Counted from the stretch's first letter, positions 24,231 to 32,638 are shown. The stretch is DNA of 36,615 bases from an uncultured Gammaproteobacteria bacterium (GCA_913041025.1 CAJWGQ010000008.1:1-36615); one strand, 5' to 3'. The notes: a model not told the origin generated them from the sequence alone. Program-made: numbers and translations.

Positions 24231-25365
24231 AGGAGTCGCAGTAGTTGGAGCCTCAGAAACAACGGAACTGGGCGTCATTCCAAACCTCAGTCAACAACAG
24301 CTGCATGCTGATGCTGCATTAAATGCCCTGGAAGATGCCGGGCTTAATATTAAAGATATCGATGGACTCGCTACAGCAGGTGACCGGCCAACAGATCTTG
24401 CCTACTATCTTGGCATAACTCCCAAGTGGGTAGACGGCACCGCAGTTGGCGGCTGCTCTTTTATGCTTCACGTACGCCATGCGGTAGCAGCCATCAACAG
24501 TGGCCATTGTGAAACAGTACTCATCACTCATGGAGAAAGTGGTCGATCAGGAGTAGGGCGAGGCGGATTTGCGGCTGCACCTTCGTCGCTCGCAGGTCAG
24601 TTTGAAATGCCATTTGGCCCTATGGGACCAACTTCTCTTTTTACCTTGCCGGTCCTTAGATACATGAAAGACTATGGCATGACTCATGAGCAACTTGCGA
24701 TGGTTGCTGTAATTCAGAGGGAATGGGCCTCGAAAAATCCCAGGGCCAGTCAGAAAGAACCTATTACAGTTGAAGATGTCTTGAATTCGAAGATGATCGC
24801 TTATCCCTTTCATTTGCTCGAATGTTGCCTGGTAACAGATGGTGGAGGCGCTCTCATTCTTACAAAAGCTGAGAAGGCACAAGACTTCCCCAACAAACCA
24901 GTCTATATCCTTGGTACGGGCGAAAGTGTTGAAACACCTATGATTAGTCAGATGCAAAGCCTAACAAGTTCGCGAGCCTTTTCAGTAGCTGGTCCGGAAG
25001 CAATGAGGGAAGCAAAAATCAGTCATGATGATGTTGATCACCTCATGATTTATGACGCCTTTGCTCACTTGCCCATTTATGGGCTAGAGGATCTCGGTTT
25101 CTGTGAGCGCGGCGAAGCACCGTCGTTCATAGAAGAACGAAATACTGCTCCAGGAGGCAGACTGCCCATGAATACCAATGGCGGCGGACTATCGTATATG
25201 CACTCGGGGATGTATGGCATGTACGCAATGCAAGAAAGCGTTCGGCAGGTCAGAGGTGTTGCGCCGGCCCAGGTGCCAGATGTAGACGTTTCTCTTTGCC
25301 TTGGCGTTGGCGGGATGTTTGGGGCAAGTGGTTGTGTCGTTTTCTCGAGTGAGCCAAGCTTCTAG
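24223..25365 (+). CDS. Thiolase-like (lipid-transfer/acetyl-CoA acetyltransferase family) protein, second copy
   Basis: This 380-residue protein has a thiolase fold: MNKGVAVVGASETTELGV at the N-terminus, DGTAVGGCSFMLHVRHAV, FHLLECCLVTDGGGALILT, HLMIYDAFAHLPI and the C-terminal NTNGGGLSYMHSGMYG. In the nucleophile region it reads GGCSF; by my alignment the usual catalytic position is glycine and the cysteine is one residue later, so thiolase activity is doubtful. The start is the ATG at 24223, which overlaps the DUF35 gene. An earlier in-frame ATG at 24166 lies inside that gene and adds residues unlike the family. It should form a complex with the DUF35 protein. Confidence 0.88.
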   Translation: MNKGVAVVGASETTELGVIPNLSQQQLHADAALNALEDAGLNIKDIDGLATAGDRPTDLAYYLGITPKWVDGTAVGGCSFMLHVRHAVAAINSGHCETVLITHGESGRSGVGRGGFAAAPSSLAGQFEMPFGPMGPTSLFTLPVLRYMKDYGMTHEQLAMVAVIQREWASKNPRASQKEPITVEDVLNSKMIAYPFHLLECCLVTDGGGALILTKAEKAQDFPNKPVYILGTGESVETPMISQMQSLTSSRAFSVAGPEAMREAKISHDDVDHLMIYDAFAHLPIYGLEDLGFCERGEAPSFIEERNTAPGGRLPMNTNGGGLSYMHSGMYGMYAMQESVRQVRGVAPAQVPDVDVSLCLGVGGMFGASGCVVFSSEPSF

Positions 25366-25375
25366 ACTAGACCTT

Positions 25376-26353
25376 TTAAGCTACTCGATATTTATCTACC
25401 TGAATGTCGTCGACGCCATAGTCAGCAAAATTGTCTGCGACACGCCCTCTAATAAATTCCTGCCAGAGAAAAGACCTGTATTTTGCAGGTTCCTGGCCTC
25501 CACTCCAGGGCTCAATCACGGCGTCGTATCGAGGCTGATAAAAAAATGGCGTGCTATATCGACCCAGCTCGGACTCTATGGGCATGACTCGATGAATTCC
25601 CGATTTACATTGATCATTAGTCCAGACCTGCATCACGTCCCCTATATTCACTACTATCGTGCCTTCTTTGGGCGGCACATCCATCCAGCCATCACTCGTC
25701 GAGTGAGCCTGTAGTCCCCCATGATCATCTTGTAAAAGCAACGTGATCGCTCCAGGATCTGTGTGGTGGTGTAGGGCCATATCCCCCAGGGGCACAATTG
25801 TTTCCCGTTCGGTTTCTGGCACCGGGTCGATCGCAGGGTAATAATTCAGTCGAGCGGCACTCGAGTGCTTGGAGCCAAATGATGTCACTACTAGATTCTT
25901 TGCGTCCTTTTTTTCCATCCCCATCGAAACAAATATCATTTCAATGACTTCTTCAGACAGCAGCGTGAATGATTCAAAAAACCGCGTTAGACAATCCCTA
26001 AATACTTCTCGATTTTCCGGCCAGCGAGTCGTTCGGCTAGCCTTCTTCGATTGATGCCCTCCTGCCTTGAAGTCGAAAACCTCTTTCTGGTCTCTTTTTC
26101 TTTTCGTGAGTTCCCGATCAAAATAACCCAGCGGATTATCCTCGTCTCGACGCACCCTGTATTTGTATTCTTTTGCTTCAGAGAAAAAACTTTTTGACTC
26201 GGCAAATACTTCGGATATCAACTCGTCGAGACCATGTCCCTTCAAGAGGAAAAATCCCATGTCCTTACACGCTGAGGCAAGGATCTCACGGTGGTCAGCT
26301 TCAAAATCATCCGCTCTGTAATCCGACAGATCTATAGTGGGGACCGATCTCAT
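25376..26353 (-). CDS. 2-oxoglutarate/Fe(II)-dependent oxygenase, isopenicillin N synthase-like family
   Basis: This 325-residue enzyme has the DIOX_N start VPTIDLSDY with DMGFFLLKGHGLDE, then the catalytic jelly roll. Iron ligands are His197-x-Asp199 (LHHHTDPGAITLLLQD) and His254 (SGIHRVMP), and Arg265-x-Ser267 (RYSTPFF) should bind 2-oxoglutarate. It belongs to the group with plant gibberellin oxidases and bacterial IPNS-like proteins. The product is probably a hydroxylated substrate, identity unknown. It converges on the thiolase-like gene with ten bases between them. Confidence 0.9.
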   Translation of the reverse strand: MRSVPTIDLSDYRADDFEADHREILASACKDMGFFLLKGHGLDELISEVFAESKSFFSEAKEYKYRVRRDEDNPLGYFDRELTKRKRDQKEVFDFKAGGHQSKKASRTTRWPENREVFRDCLTRFFESFTLLSEEVIEMIFVSMGMEKKDAKNLVVTSFGSKHSSAARLNYYPAIDPVPETERETIVPLGDMALHHHTDPGAITLLLQDDHGGLQAHSTSDGWMDVPPKEGTIVVNIGDVMQVWTNDQCKSGIHRVMPIESELGRYSTPFFYQPRYDAVIEPWSGGQEPAKYRSFLWQEFIRGRVADNFADYGVDDIQVDKYRVA

Positions 26354-26414
26354 CTCTTTCTCAGCCTATCTAAAACCAGTAGAGTGAAACTCTATCAAAA
26401 TTCCTTCCGGGATA

Positions 26415-26993
26415 TCACTTAACCATGTGCAGCTGTGATAAAGCAGCTAATCCTCCATCAGGCTCTGTGACTAAACCTTCATACTTATAGAGCACTTTCA
26501 AGCCATCCGTGATCCGTGTTAACTCTCCTGGAGCCACTCGAAATTTTTCATTAGTAGGTCCTGTCACGATCTCGTCTCGCCATTGCAAATGCTCTTCAAT
26601 TATCAGGCTGCCGCCCACTTCCAAAATTTCAGGCAGAACGGGTAACAAATCAAGCGCAACAAATCGAAACATAATGATTAAGCTGTAGCGCTCACTTGGT
26701 AATTTCCACTGATCTAATAAATCCTGGTTTAACCAGTTGACGGATACACCAAGCAATTCCGCCCTTTCCCGTGCTCTTTCCAGACCTACTGATGACACAT
26801 CGACTGCATCAACACAGAAACCATTTTGAGCTAAAAAAATGGAATTTCTTCCTGCTCCACAGGCGAGGTCTAGGGCTTTACCCGGCTTCGACTGCGATAG
26901 CCGTTGTTTTAGAAATTCACTGGGATAGTCGCGGCTTGAGTACGCTCCCTCTCGATAGCGTTGATCCCATTTTTTTCTATCCGCAATGCTCAC
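26415..26993 (-). CDS. Class I SAM-dependent methyltransferase (TehB-like)
   Basis: This 192-residue protein has a Rossmann methyltransferase fold with motif I ALDLACGAGRNSIFLA near 40-55 and VDAVDVSSVGLERA as motif II. The start MSIADRKKWDQRYREGAY is typical of small TehB/thiopurine-like methyltransferases. The start codon is GTG at 26991-26993; no ATG lies before the conserved W-x-x-RY motif. The substrate is not known. It sits upstream of the 2OG oxygenase gene with 61 bases between. Confidence 0.85.
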   Translation of the reverse strand: MSIADRKKWDQRYREGAYSSRDYPSEFLKQRLSQSKPGKALDLACGAGRNSIFLAQNGFCVDAVDVSSVGLERARERAELLGVSVNWLNQDLLDQWKLPSERYSLIIMFRFVALDLLPVLPEILEVGGSLIIEEHLQWRDEIVTGPTNEKFRVAPGELTRITDGLKVLYKYEGLVTEPDGGLAALSQLHMVK

Positions 26994-27208
26994 TCTCTTT
27001 TGAAATTCCCTTAAAACGTCTACCGAATTCTTTCAACTAGCTGATAATTATCGTAACCCACTCTCTCTAATTTTAGACTAAATTTGAATATTCTTAGCCC
27101 AAATAAATCTTGAGTAGAGTCCCCAACCATTCTACCAGTCCATTGGCATTGTCTATATTCTTCACATCCCAATGCACCCTTCTGAATTAAATATAGCGGT
27201 TAGAAATC

Positions 27209-28162
27209 ATGAAATATGAAAACATCCTTCAAACTATCGGTGAGACTCCGGTTATAAAGATTAATCGTCTCGCTCCTGAACATGTCGAGATGTACGTCAA
27301 AATGGAATCGTTTAATCCCATGGCATCGGTCAAGGATCGGCTCGCCTTCGCAATAATCAATGATGCTAGACAGTCCGGGAAACTCAAAGAAGGCCAGACA
27401 GTAATAGAGGCAACCTCTGGCAATACTGGCATCGCGTTGGCCATGGTCTGTGCAGTGCTTGGTCATCCATTTGTTGCAACGATGGTCGAAACTTTCTCGA
27501 TAGAAAGAAGAAAAATTATGCGGGCACTTGGTGCAAAAGTCATACTAACTCCGGCTGCCGAAAGAGGTTCAGGCATGGTTAAAAGAGCTGAAGAACTAGC
27601 TGACCAACACGGTTGGTTTCTTGCAAGGCAATTTCAAAACCCCGCCAATCCGGAATACCACGCGAACACTACAGGACCGGAAATTTTAAGAGACTTCGCG
27701 GGGGAAAAATTAGACTTCTGGGTCACGGGATGGGGGACGGGCGGCACACTAACAGGCGCTGGTAAAACCCTGAAATCAGCAAGACCGGACCTCAAGATTG
27801 TTGCGACGGAACCGGAACAGGCAGCATTACTATCTGGTGGAGACTGGTCACCTCATAAAATTCAGGGCTGGACACCGGACTTTATACCAGAGGTTCTGGA
27901 AAAAGATATTGCGGACCAAGTTATCCCTGTTAATGATGACGAGTCCATCAAGACCTCATTGGCGCTCGCTAAATCCGAGGGAATATTTGTCGGAATTTCA
28001 GCGGGTGCCACGGTCAACGCTGCATTGAAAGTGGCCGAAACGGCAGACCCTGGAAGTGTGTTGTTGGCAATGTTACCCGATACCGCGGAGCGATATCTTT
28101 CTACCCCTCTTTTTGCCGATATAAACGAAGAATCAGACGACGACTGGTTAAAGAGCCTCTGA
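27209..28162 (+). CDS. cysK: Cysteine synthase (O-acetylserine sulfhydrylase, CysK type)
   Basis: This 317-residue pyridoxal-phosphate enzyme makes cysteine from O-acetylserine and sulfide. Lys42 in SVKDRLAF binds the cofactor; TSGNTGIALAM (69-79) binds the substrate carboxylate, and GWGTGGTLTG (174-183) the phosphate. HKIQGWTPDFIPEVL and TAERYLSTPLF are closer to CysK and plant enzymes than to CysM. In place of the common NPSGSVKDR it reads NPMASVKDR. The ATG at 27209 lacks a strong ribosome site. It converges on the small NIPSNAP-like gene. Confidence 0.92.
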   Translation: MKYENILQTIGETPVIKINRLAPEHVEMYVKMESFNPMASVKDRLAFAIINDARQSGKLKEGQTVIEATSGNTGIALAMVCAVLGHPFVATMVETFSIERRKIMRALGAKVILTPAAERGSGMVKRAEELADQHGWFLARQFQNPANPEYHANTTGPEILRDFAGEKLDFWVTGWGTGGTLTGAGKTLKSARPDLKIVATEPEQAALLSGGDWSPHKIQGWTPDFIPEVLEKDIADQVIPVNDDESIKTSLALAKSEGIFVGISAGATVNAALKVAETADPGSVLLAMLPDTAERYLSTPLFADINEESDDDWLKSL

Positions 28163-28174
28163 AAAAGAATGACT

Positions 28175-28726
28175 TCAAGGCTTTAGCAGCCGAGTTGCTA
28201 TAGCACTCGTTGCAGTTAGCAGCGAATGCCTTTTGATAAATGCGTCTTTAGCGTCTGGATGAGGGCTTCTGGAACGCTGCCAAGACTCAAACCCATCGTA
28301 CCAAGTAAGTAACCACATAACGCAATTATCATCAGGACTTTCCGGCTTAAATAAACCCACCGGTTCCGCAACATAATTATCACCCGTTTCGAACGTTCGC
28401 CAAGCTTGCTCTGACAACTGAACAATCTCCTCGACGTGCTCAGAAACGGTGTGCATCGATCTGAACACGTAAAGCCCGTCTCTGATTGGTCGATCTGTCG
28501 AAGCTGGTCTGGCCGTTGGCAGCAGCGCTTCTTCACTCAAAACTTCAACCTTTTCAGACCAAGAACCAGGCTCGTCTATCTCAGACAACGTGATTGCGAA
28601 AACTTCATTGCTTGCTAATCCGAATAGGCCTTCCCAGGCGCCCCAAATCGGTTCGTCGATACAATCAAATATCGCTTTGGGACCAATACTTTTCATCCTG
28701 ACTCTATACTTTCGAAATACTTTCAT
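28175..28726 (-). CDS. Uncharacterised small protein, NIPSNAP/dimeric alpha-beta barrel-like
   Basis: This 183-residue soluble protein seems to hold two ferredoxin-like halves: residues about 3-80 (FRKYRVRMKSIGPKAIFDCIDE) and about 85-183 (GLYVFRSMHTVSEHVEEIVQLSEQAW, then MWLLTWYDGFESWQRSR). The second half resembles NIPSNAP/EthD-type dimeric alpha-beta barrels, with the helix-strand order and the WYDGFxSWxxSR pattern. Such proteins often appear in catabolic clusters, without known reactions. It is the last gene of the leftward acyl-CoA dehydrogenase-fold operon, 22 bases after the reductase gene. The family call is tentative. Confidence 0.6.
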   Translation of the reverse strand: MKVFRKYRVRMKSIGPKAIFDCIDEPIWGAWEGLFGLASNEVFAITLSEIDEPGSWSEKVEVLSEEALLPTARPASTDRPIRDGLYVFRSMHTVSEHVEEIVQLSEQAWRTFETGDNYVAEPVGLFKPESPDDNCVMWLLTWYDGFESWQRSRSPHPDAKDAFIKRHSLLTATSAIATRLLKP

Positions 28727-28748
28727 CCGCCTCTCTCAAATTTCTTAA

Positions 28749-29744
28749 CTATCGGTCAATGCCCTTTAAAAATTCGCTCAACTTCATGCTGCCAGGAGGG
28801 CGATTGTTCAAAACAAATTCACGCGCAATTCGCGCTAGGTGATCGTTATAGGGAGTAGGTATTCCATGCATTCGCCCCAACAGGGCAATCTCTCCATTTA
28901 AATAGTCGGTTTCAATATCACCGGTATTGCGCATCAAACTCTGCCAAGAGGAGCTTGCCGTTCTTTCATAGCCTGGAACCGGGGTTATTTTCATTTCTTC
29001 TGTAAGGTCTGACATTTCCTTTCTGTCTGCATAATCAATATTACCTGCGAAATAAACCGCTTCAGTTTCCTTTCTAACTGAGCGATATACCTCCTTGACG
29101 TCATCTTCAGGATCAATGATCGCTTGGACTGCATTACCTACATTCATCAGTAATTTGCCGTACTTCTTGCGCATGACTCTAGGATCTGCGACCGCGCCAA
29201 ATCCAGCATCACGAAGGTCTTTAGCGATTTCTTGGCTCAACCTATCCGTGCCCGTCGGGTACCTACCCGTGTCTAGCACACCCGAAAGGCCACTTACATA
29301 GCTAGCAACCTCTCCGGCTTTCAAATACATCGCTGGTAAATTCACTAGCGTCGCGTAAACGTTTTTAAAGTAACGCAGCACCGTCCGCTCGTTCGAAACC
29401 CCATTTTGGACACAACAGATTGGAATGTCTGCCGGCGCCACCATCGCCAGTTCCTCTATCGCAAGCTTGGTCTGTTGGGACTTGACGCACAACAAAACAA
29501 TAATCTTATTTTTGAAATCTACCTCTGCAATACGGTCAACGCTAGGAATCCCAATTATCTGGTCTAATTCAGGCGTGAGAAAGTGTAAGCCTTGCTCCTT
29601 CAAAACGCGGGCATGGTCGCCTCTCGCTACAAGAGTCACCCGTTTACCACTTAGCCAAAGTCTAGCCCCTATTGTTGAACCAACAGCGCCACTTCCATAG
29701 ATTAGGTATTGCCAACAATCCTCTTGCTCGCTCATCGAGTGCAT
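28749..29744 (-). CDS. Ketopantoate reductase-like (PanE/ApbA family) oxidoreductase
   Basis: This protein of about 331 residues has an N-terminal NADP-binding motif GSGAVGS near 18-24, then KSQQTKLAIEELA and VQNGVSNER, typical of the PanE/ApbA family. The C-terminal helical domain carries KYGKLLMNVGNAVQAI, where the catalytic lysine is expected, and SSSWQSLMRNTGDIETDYLNGEI, the usual SSMxxDxxxGRxTEIDxLNG region with changes. Its context in a catabolic operon suggests reduction of a different 2-oxo acid than pantothenate precursor. I chose the ATG at 29742-29744, five bases after the preceding stop; the one three codons on is also possible. Confidence 0.82.
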   Translation of the reverse strand: MHSMSEQEDCWQYLIYGSGAVGSTIGARLWLSGKRVTLVARGDHARVLKEQGLHFLTPELDQIIGIPSVDRIAEVDFKNKIIVLLCVKSQQTKLAIEELAMVAPADIPICCVQNGVSNERTVLRYFKNVYATLVNLPAMYLKAGEVASYVSGLSGVLDTGRYPTGTDRLSQEIAKDLRDAGFGAVADPRVMRKKYGKLLMNVGNAVQAIIDPEDDVKEVYRSVRKETEAVYFAGNIDYADRKEMSDLTEEMKITPVPGYERTASSSWQSLMRNTGDIETDYLNGEIALLGRMHGIPTPYNDHLARIAREFVLNNRPPGSMKLSEFLKGIDR

Positions 29745-29749
29745 TCTTG

Positions 29750-30889
29750 CTAGCGTAAAATGAGTGGGTAGTCGATTTCTGCACCCCAAAACACCTGGGC
29801 GACACTCGAGTACCGCGATTCATTTACAAAACCATGGTGTCTTAGTGTTTCCATATCACGACGAATCCGCTCCAGAGGATGTTTTCTATCGGTGACCGAA
29901 GTACCCGCAGCATTACTTACTAAACTCAATACTTGCGCACACTCCTGTACGGCATGCACACCAGCTAAATATAGGTCAGCCTTGTCTTCTTCTGTAAACT
30001 CTCGTTCTTCTTTCGTAAACACCCAAGCTTTCTCCAATTCCTCATAGAAAAAGCTTCTGGCAGCACGATAGATGGCCCTCGCTTTGCCAAAATGAGACTG
30101 CGCTAATTTACGATTCTTCAATTTAGTATTCGTGGCGTAGGGTGTCTTTTCTAAAGCCAAGTCTTGCAGCAAAGCTAAAGATTTCCTTGCAAGACTAAAC
30201 GCGATCGGCACGTAAGTAGCAAATACTATCCTCGCCGGCGATTTATAAAGCAATCCAGAATAATACCGATTGTTACCAGATGAATTATTAGAGGGTAGAT
30301 TAATAAGGTTCTTAGGCACGCATAATTGGTTTGCACGAACGCTATTACTGCCCGAACCACGCATCCCCAGACTATCCCAATCGTCCAAGATCTCACAATC
30401 CTCCATTGGTAACAGTACCGTAGCCAGTTCGTTGTCCAAGCGAACAGGCGACAACATCCACTTAGCGTATCGACAACCGCTGGCAAAATGATTGACTCCA
30501 TCAATTTGGTAACAGTCTTCCTTTTCAACAGCTTGATAAGGACTATTACCGCTCGCAGATACCAAAGTATCTGGGTTCTCACGAAAGATCATTTCAATTA
30601 CTTCATCACTCCAAGTAGCACTAGCTAGTCTTGCTGCGTTATAAACCATGACATACCATGCCGCGCTTGCGTCTATATCGGCTATGGCCTCTGTCACGCG
30701 CGCGCATTCTATTGGTGTAATCTCGTAACCTCTAAGTCCTGAGGGAAGAAAGAACCTGGGAACACCTATTTGAGTCAGAGCATCGATAGTTGACGGGTGC
30801 AGGTAACCTTTCTCCTCTGACCACTCCGAATGATCCGAGATCATGGGTTTAAGCTTTTCCACCCTATTAAGAATACCTTCAATGTCCAA
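29750..30889 (-). CDS. Acyl-CoA dehydrogenase-fold flavin-dependent hydroxylase (HsaA/HpaH-like)
   Basis: This 379-residue protein has the three-part acyl-CoA dehydrogenase fold. Evidence includes ITPIECARVTEAIADIDASAAW in the helical N-domain, WDSLGMRGSGSNSV in the beta domain, and a C-terminal HPLERIRRDMETLRHHGFVNES. It matches the type 2 branch with flavin-dependent monooxygenases such as HsaA, and the usual catalytic Glu of dehydrogenases is not evident. Its likely role is hydroxylation with reduced flavin from a separate reductase, which is not in the window. The start is TTG at 30887-30889 with AAGG seven bases upstream. It leads a three-gene operon. Confidence 0.83.
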   Translation of the reverse strand: MDIEGILNRVEKLKPMISDHSEWSEEKGYLHPSTIDALTQIGVPRFFLPSGLRGYEITPIECARVTEAIADIDASAAWYVMVYNAARLASATWSDEVIEMIFRENPDTLVSASGNSPYQAVEKEDCYQIDGVNHFASGCRYAKWMLSPVRLDNELATVLLPMEDCEILDDWDSLGMRGSGSNSVRANQLCVPKNLINLPSNNSSGNNRYYSGLLYKSPARIVFATYVPIAFSLARKSLALLQDLALEKTPYATNTKLKNRKLAQSHFGKARAIYRAARSFFYEELEKAWVFTKEEREFTEEDKADLYLAGVHAVQECAQVLSLVSNAAGTSVTDRKHPLERIRRDMETLRHHGFVNESRYSSVAQVFWGAEIDYPLILR

Positions 30890-30934
30890 TTTGCCGCCTT
30901 ATTTACTTTTTCTTTCTCTCTACTTCGCCTCATC

Positions 30935-30963
30935 AGCATACAAACGCGATGAGAAATTTCCAA
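30935..30963 (-). promoter_or_regulatory. Probable sigma-70 promoter of the flavin hydroxylase operon
   Basis: On the minus strand TTGGAA (30963-30958) and TATGCT (30940-30935) are separated by 17 bases, the ideal spacing, each with four of six consensus matches. The start codon lies about 40 bases downstream. The palindromic element GAAATTTC overlaps the -35 box and may be an operator. Confidence 0.4.
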
Positions 30964-31177
30964 ATAGCATTTCTCTAATTGAATAATAAAATCGTCATAA
31001 CGGTCCCCACGTACGACTGACAAAAGACCTAAAAAAGCTCAGCAGGCTGCATCAAAAAAATGAAGATATTATGGATTAGCAGCAGGTAAATGGTTGAGTT
31101 AAAACAAGATAATGATCTTTGAATTTTAGCTAGTTTATTTGCTATTCAATTATCGAGAAATTTCGGTATGCTAACCT

Positions 31178-31258
31178 TCTCATTTGCCAGACCTGTATAT
31201 ATATACAGTGTTAATTTCCTCGGCAGGGTGTTTGCACAGCCTGGTCTGGCAAGTGAGA
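31178..31258. repeat. 81-base inverted-repeat element with an inner palindrome
   Basis: Bases 31178-31193 pair with 31243-31258 over 16 positions with one G-T pair; the core TTGCCAGACC and GGTCTGGCAA is perfect. Inside is a perfect 16-base palindrome, CTGTATATATATACAG (31193-31208). No T-run follows on either strand, so it is not an ordinary terminator. AACCT occurs on both sides (31173-31177 and 31262-31266), which could be a target duplication. It may be a structured RNA, a small mobile palindrome or a protein-binding site. Confidence 0.6.
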
Positions 31259-31269
31259 CCAAACCTCCA

Positions 31270-32103
31270 TCAGCTTATTTCTTTTATCAGCGCTCCCCAC
31301 TGATAGGAATTGTCGGCTACGGCAAAGAAGTCATCATTCAGTAGTGATTCTTTTGTGTTGTATTTTTTGGGCTGTCCGGACATCTCGAAAAGCTCCCCTC
31401 CAGCGGCACGCAATACGGCATGAGCTGCCGCTATATCCCATTCATTTGTGGGACCAATTCTAGGATAAAAGTCAGCACCACCAGACGCCAAAATGCAGAG
31501 CTTTAGCGAGCTCCCCACCGATTTTTTTTCAATACCTGCGAATTGCTTTTTCATTTTCATCAAGAAGTCTTCTAGCTTCGCTCCGCCATGACTCCGACTT
31601 GCCACTACCGTTAATTCTGAGCGACCAGCCATACTCCGACCGATTAATTCTTCTGATAGATCATCTACTTCTAGAACGGCTAGCCCTTCGTCCAGATCTC
31701 CAATATAAACTTCACCCGCCACAGGGACGCCCACTAAGCCAAGAACAGCTTCGTTTTGCCTTATCAATGCGATATTCACCGTAAACTCGCCATTTCGATT
31801 AACAAATTCTTTAGTGCCATCCAGCGGATCCACTAGCCAATACTCTGACCAAGTACTCCTTTCGTCATATTCTGGAACTGTTGACTCCTCGGATAAGATA
31901 GGGATATCCGGAAACAGTCGCCCTAAACCTTCAACAATTATCTCATGGGACGCCAGGTCGGCTTTAGTTAAAGGAGACTCATCTTCTTTGAGTTCAACCG
32001 AAAATTCGGTCTCGTAAATCTCCATTATCGCTTGGCACGCGTCCAAAACGATTTTTTTCAATTTAGCTAAATCTTGATTATTCAATGTCGGTCTTCCATT
32101 CAT
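31270..32103 (-). CDS. cysQ: CysQ, 3'(2'),5'-bisphosphate nucleotidase
   Basis: This 277-residue enzyme dephosphorylates 3'-phosphoadenosine 5'-phosphate, the by-product of sulfate assimilation, using Mg2+. The inositol monophosphatase-fold motifs are SPLTKAD (43-49), LSEES (70-74), WLVDPLDGTKEF (89-100) and GPTNEWDIAAAHAVL. The length is near the family norm (E. coli 246). The chosen ATG overlaps the nudE end by 26 bases; a TTG six codons later, with GGAAG upstream, could instead be the true start. cysQ-nudE order is as in Pseudomonas. Confidence 0.95.
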   Translation of the reverse strand: MNGRPTLNNQDLAKLKKIVLDACQAIMEIYETEFSVELKEDESPLTKADLASHEIIVEGLGRLFPDIPILSEESTVPEYDERSTWSEYWLVDPLDGTKEFVNRNGEFTVNIALIRQNEAVLGLVGVPVAGEVYIGDLDEGLAVLEVDDLSEELIGRSMAGRSELTVVASRSHGGAKLEDFLMKMKKQFAGIEKKSVGSSLKLCILASGGADFYPRIGPTNEWDIAAAHAVLRAAGGELFEMSGQPKKYNTKESLLNDDFFAVADNSYQWGALIKEIS

Positions 32104-32638
32104 CCAAAAAAAGTGGCTTGCAGAGAGTTAAGGCTGCTATCGCTCGAGCCTCACTAAACTCATCGCTTGAAATCAAACCATCTAAATCCGCTAGCGGCCA
32201 GCGCACCAGTTCCAGAGGCTCTGGCTCATCTCCCTCTAACTCCTCGGGATAAAGATCTTTGGCAAACATCACATTGATTGTAAAGCCCATGTGACTCGGG
32301 GCCAGGCTCAACTCCTTAACAAATTCCACCGATTGAGCCGAAAAACCAATCTCTTCGGCCAATTCTCTGCATGTCGCTTCCTCTAAAGGCTCACCAGTTT
32401 CACACGATCCCTTTGGCAGAGAGAGTCTAACCTCATGAAAACCTGCGCAATATTCTTTAACCAGCATAATTTCAGCCTCATCGTTGATCGCGACTATTAT
32501 CACAGCCTCATTGCCTATTTTAGGTAATCGTTCGTATTTGCGTTCCACGCCATTGCTAAAGCGCAAATCCAAGCGCTCTACAGTAAATGCGCTAGTTTTT
32601 GCCAAAACATCTTTGTTCAAAATTTCAGGTAGGGCCAT
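32078..32638 (-). CDS. nudE: NudE, ADP-sugar/ADP-compound Nudix hydrolase
   Basis: This 186-residue protein cleaves ADP-ribose, NADH or Ap3A-type compounds. It has a complete Nudix box: a Gly, five residues, Glu, seven residues, then RELAEEIGF (GSCETGE through EEIGF near 76-98). The N-terminal beta segment begins VERLDLRFSNGVERKYERL, as in NudE. The next gene, cysQ, overlaps its 3' end, and yrfG is divergent across 78 bases. This trio is conserved in Pseudomonas. Confidence 0.94.
   Translation of the reverse strand: MALPEILNKDVLAKTSAFTVERLDLRFSNGVERKYERLPKIGNEAVIIVAINDEAEIMLVKEYCAGFHEVRLSLPKGSCETGEPLEEATCRELAEEIGFSAQSVEFVKELSLAPSHMGFTINVMFAKDLYPEELEGDEPEPLELVRWPLADLDGLISSDEFSEARAIAALTLCKPLFLDEWKTDIE

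Larger units (their letters stand above)
30890..31269. other. 380-base intergenic region between cysQ and the flavin hydroxylase operon
   Basis: No coding region could be supported here. It holds a probable promoter for the leftward operon (30935-30963), the decamer GAGAAATTTC twice (30951-30960, over the -35 box, and 31155-31164), and a large inverted-repeat element at 31178-31258. A 60-codon leftward frame overlapping the operon start lacks any family feature and is not counted as a gene. Confidence 0.6.

Noticed and set aside
24547..24957. Leftward 136-codon frame
   Set aside because: Fully antisense to the second thiolase-like gene, no recognisable domain.
25301..25714. Rightward 137-codon frame
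   Set aside because: Spans the thiolase-like end and the antisense of the 2OG oxygenase gene; a shadow frame.
30841..31023. Leftward 60-codon frame over the hydroxylase start
   Set aside because: Overlaps the proposed promoter and start of the operon and shows no conserved pattern.
31178..31258. Rho-independent terminator or selC-type tRNA
   Set aside because: Neither strand has a T-run after the stem, and there is no T-arm, anticodon arm or CCA, so neither identity holds.
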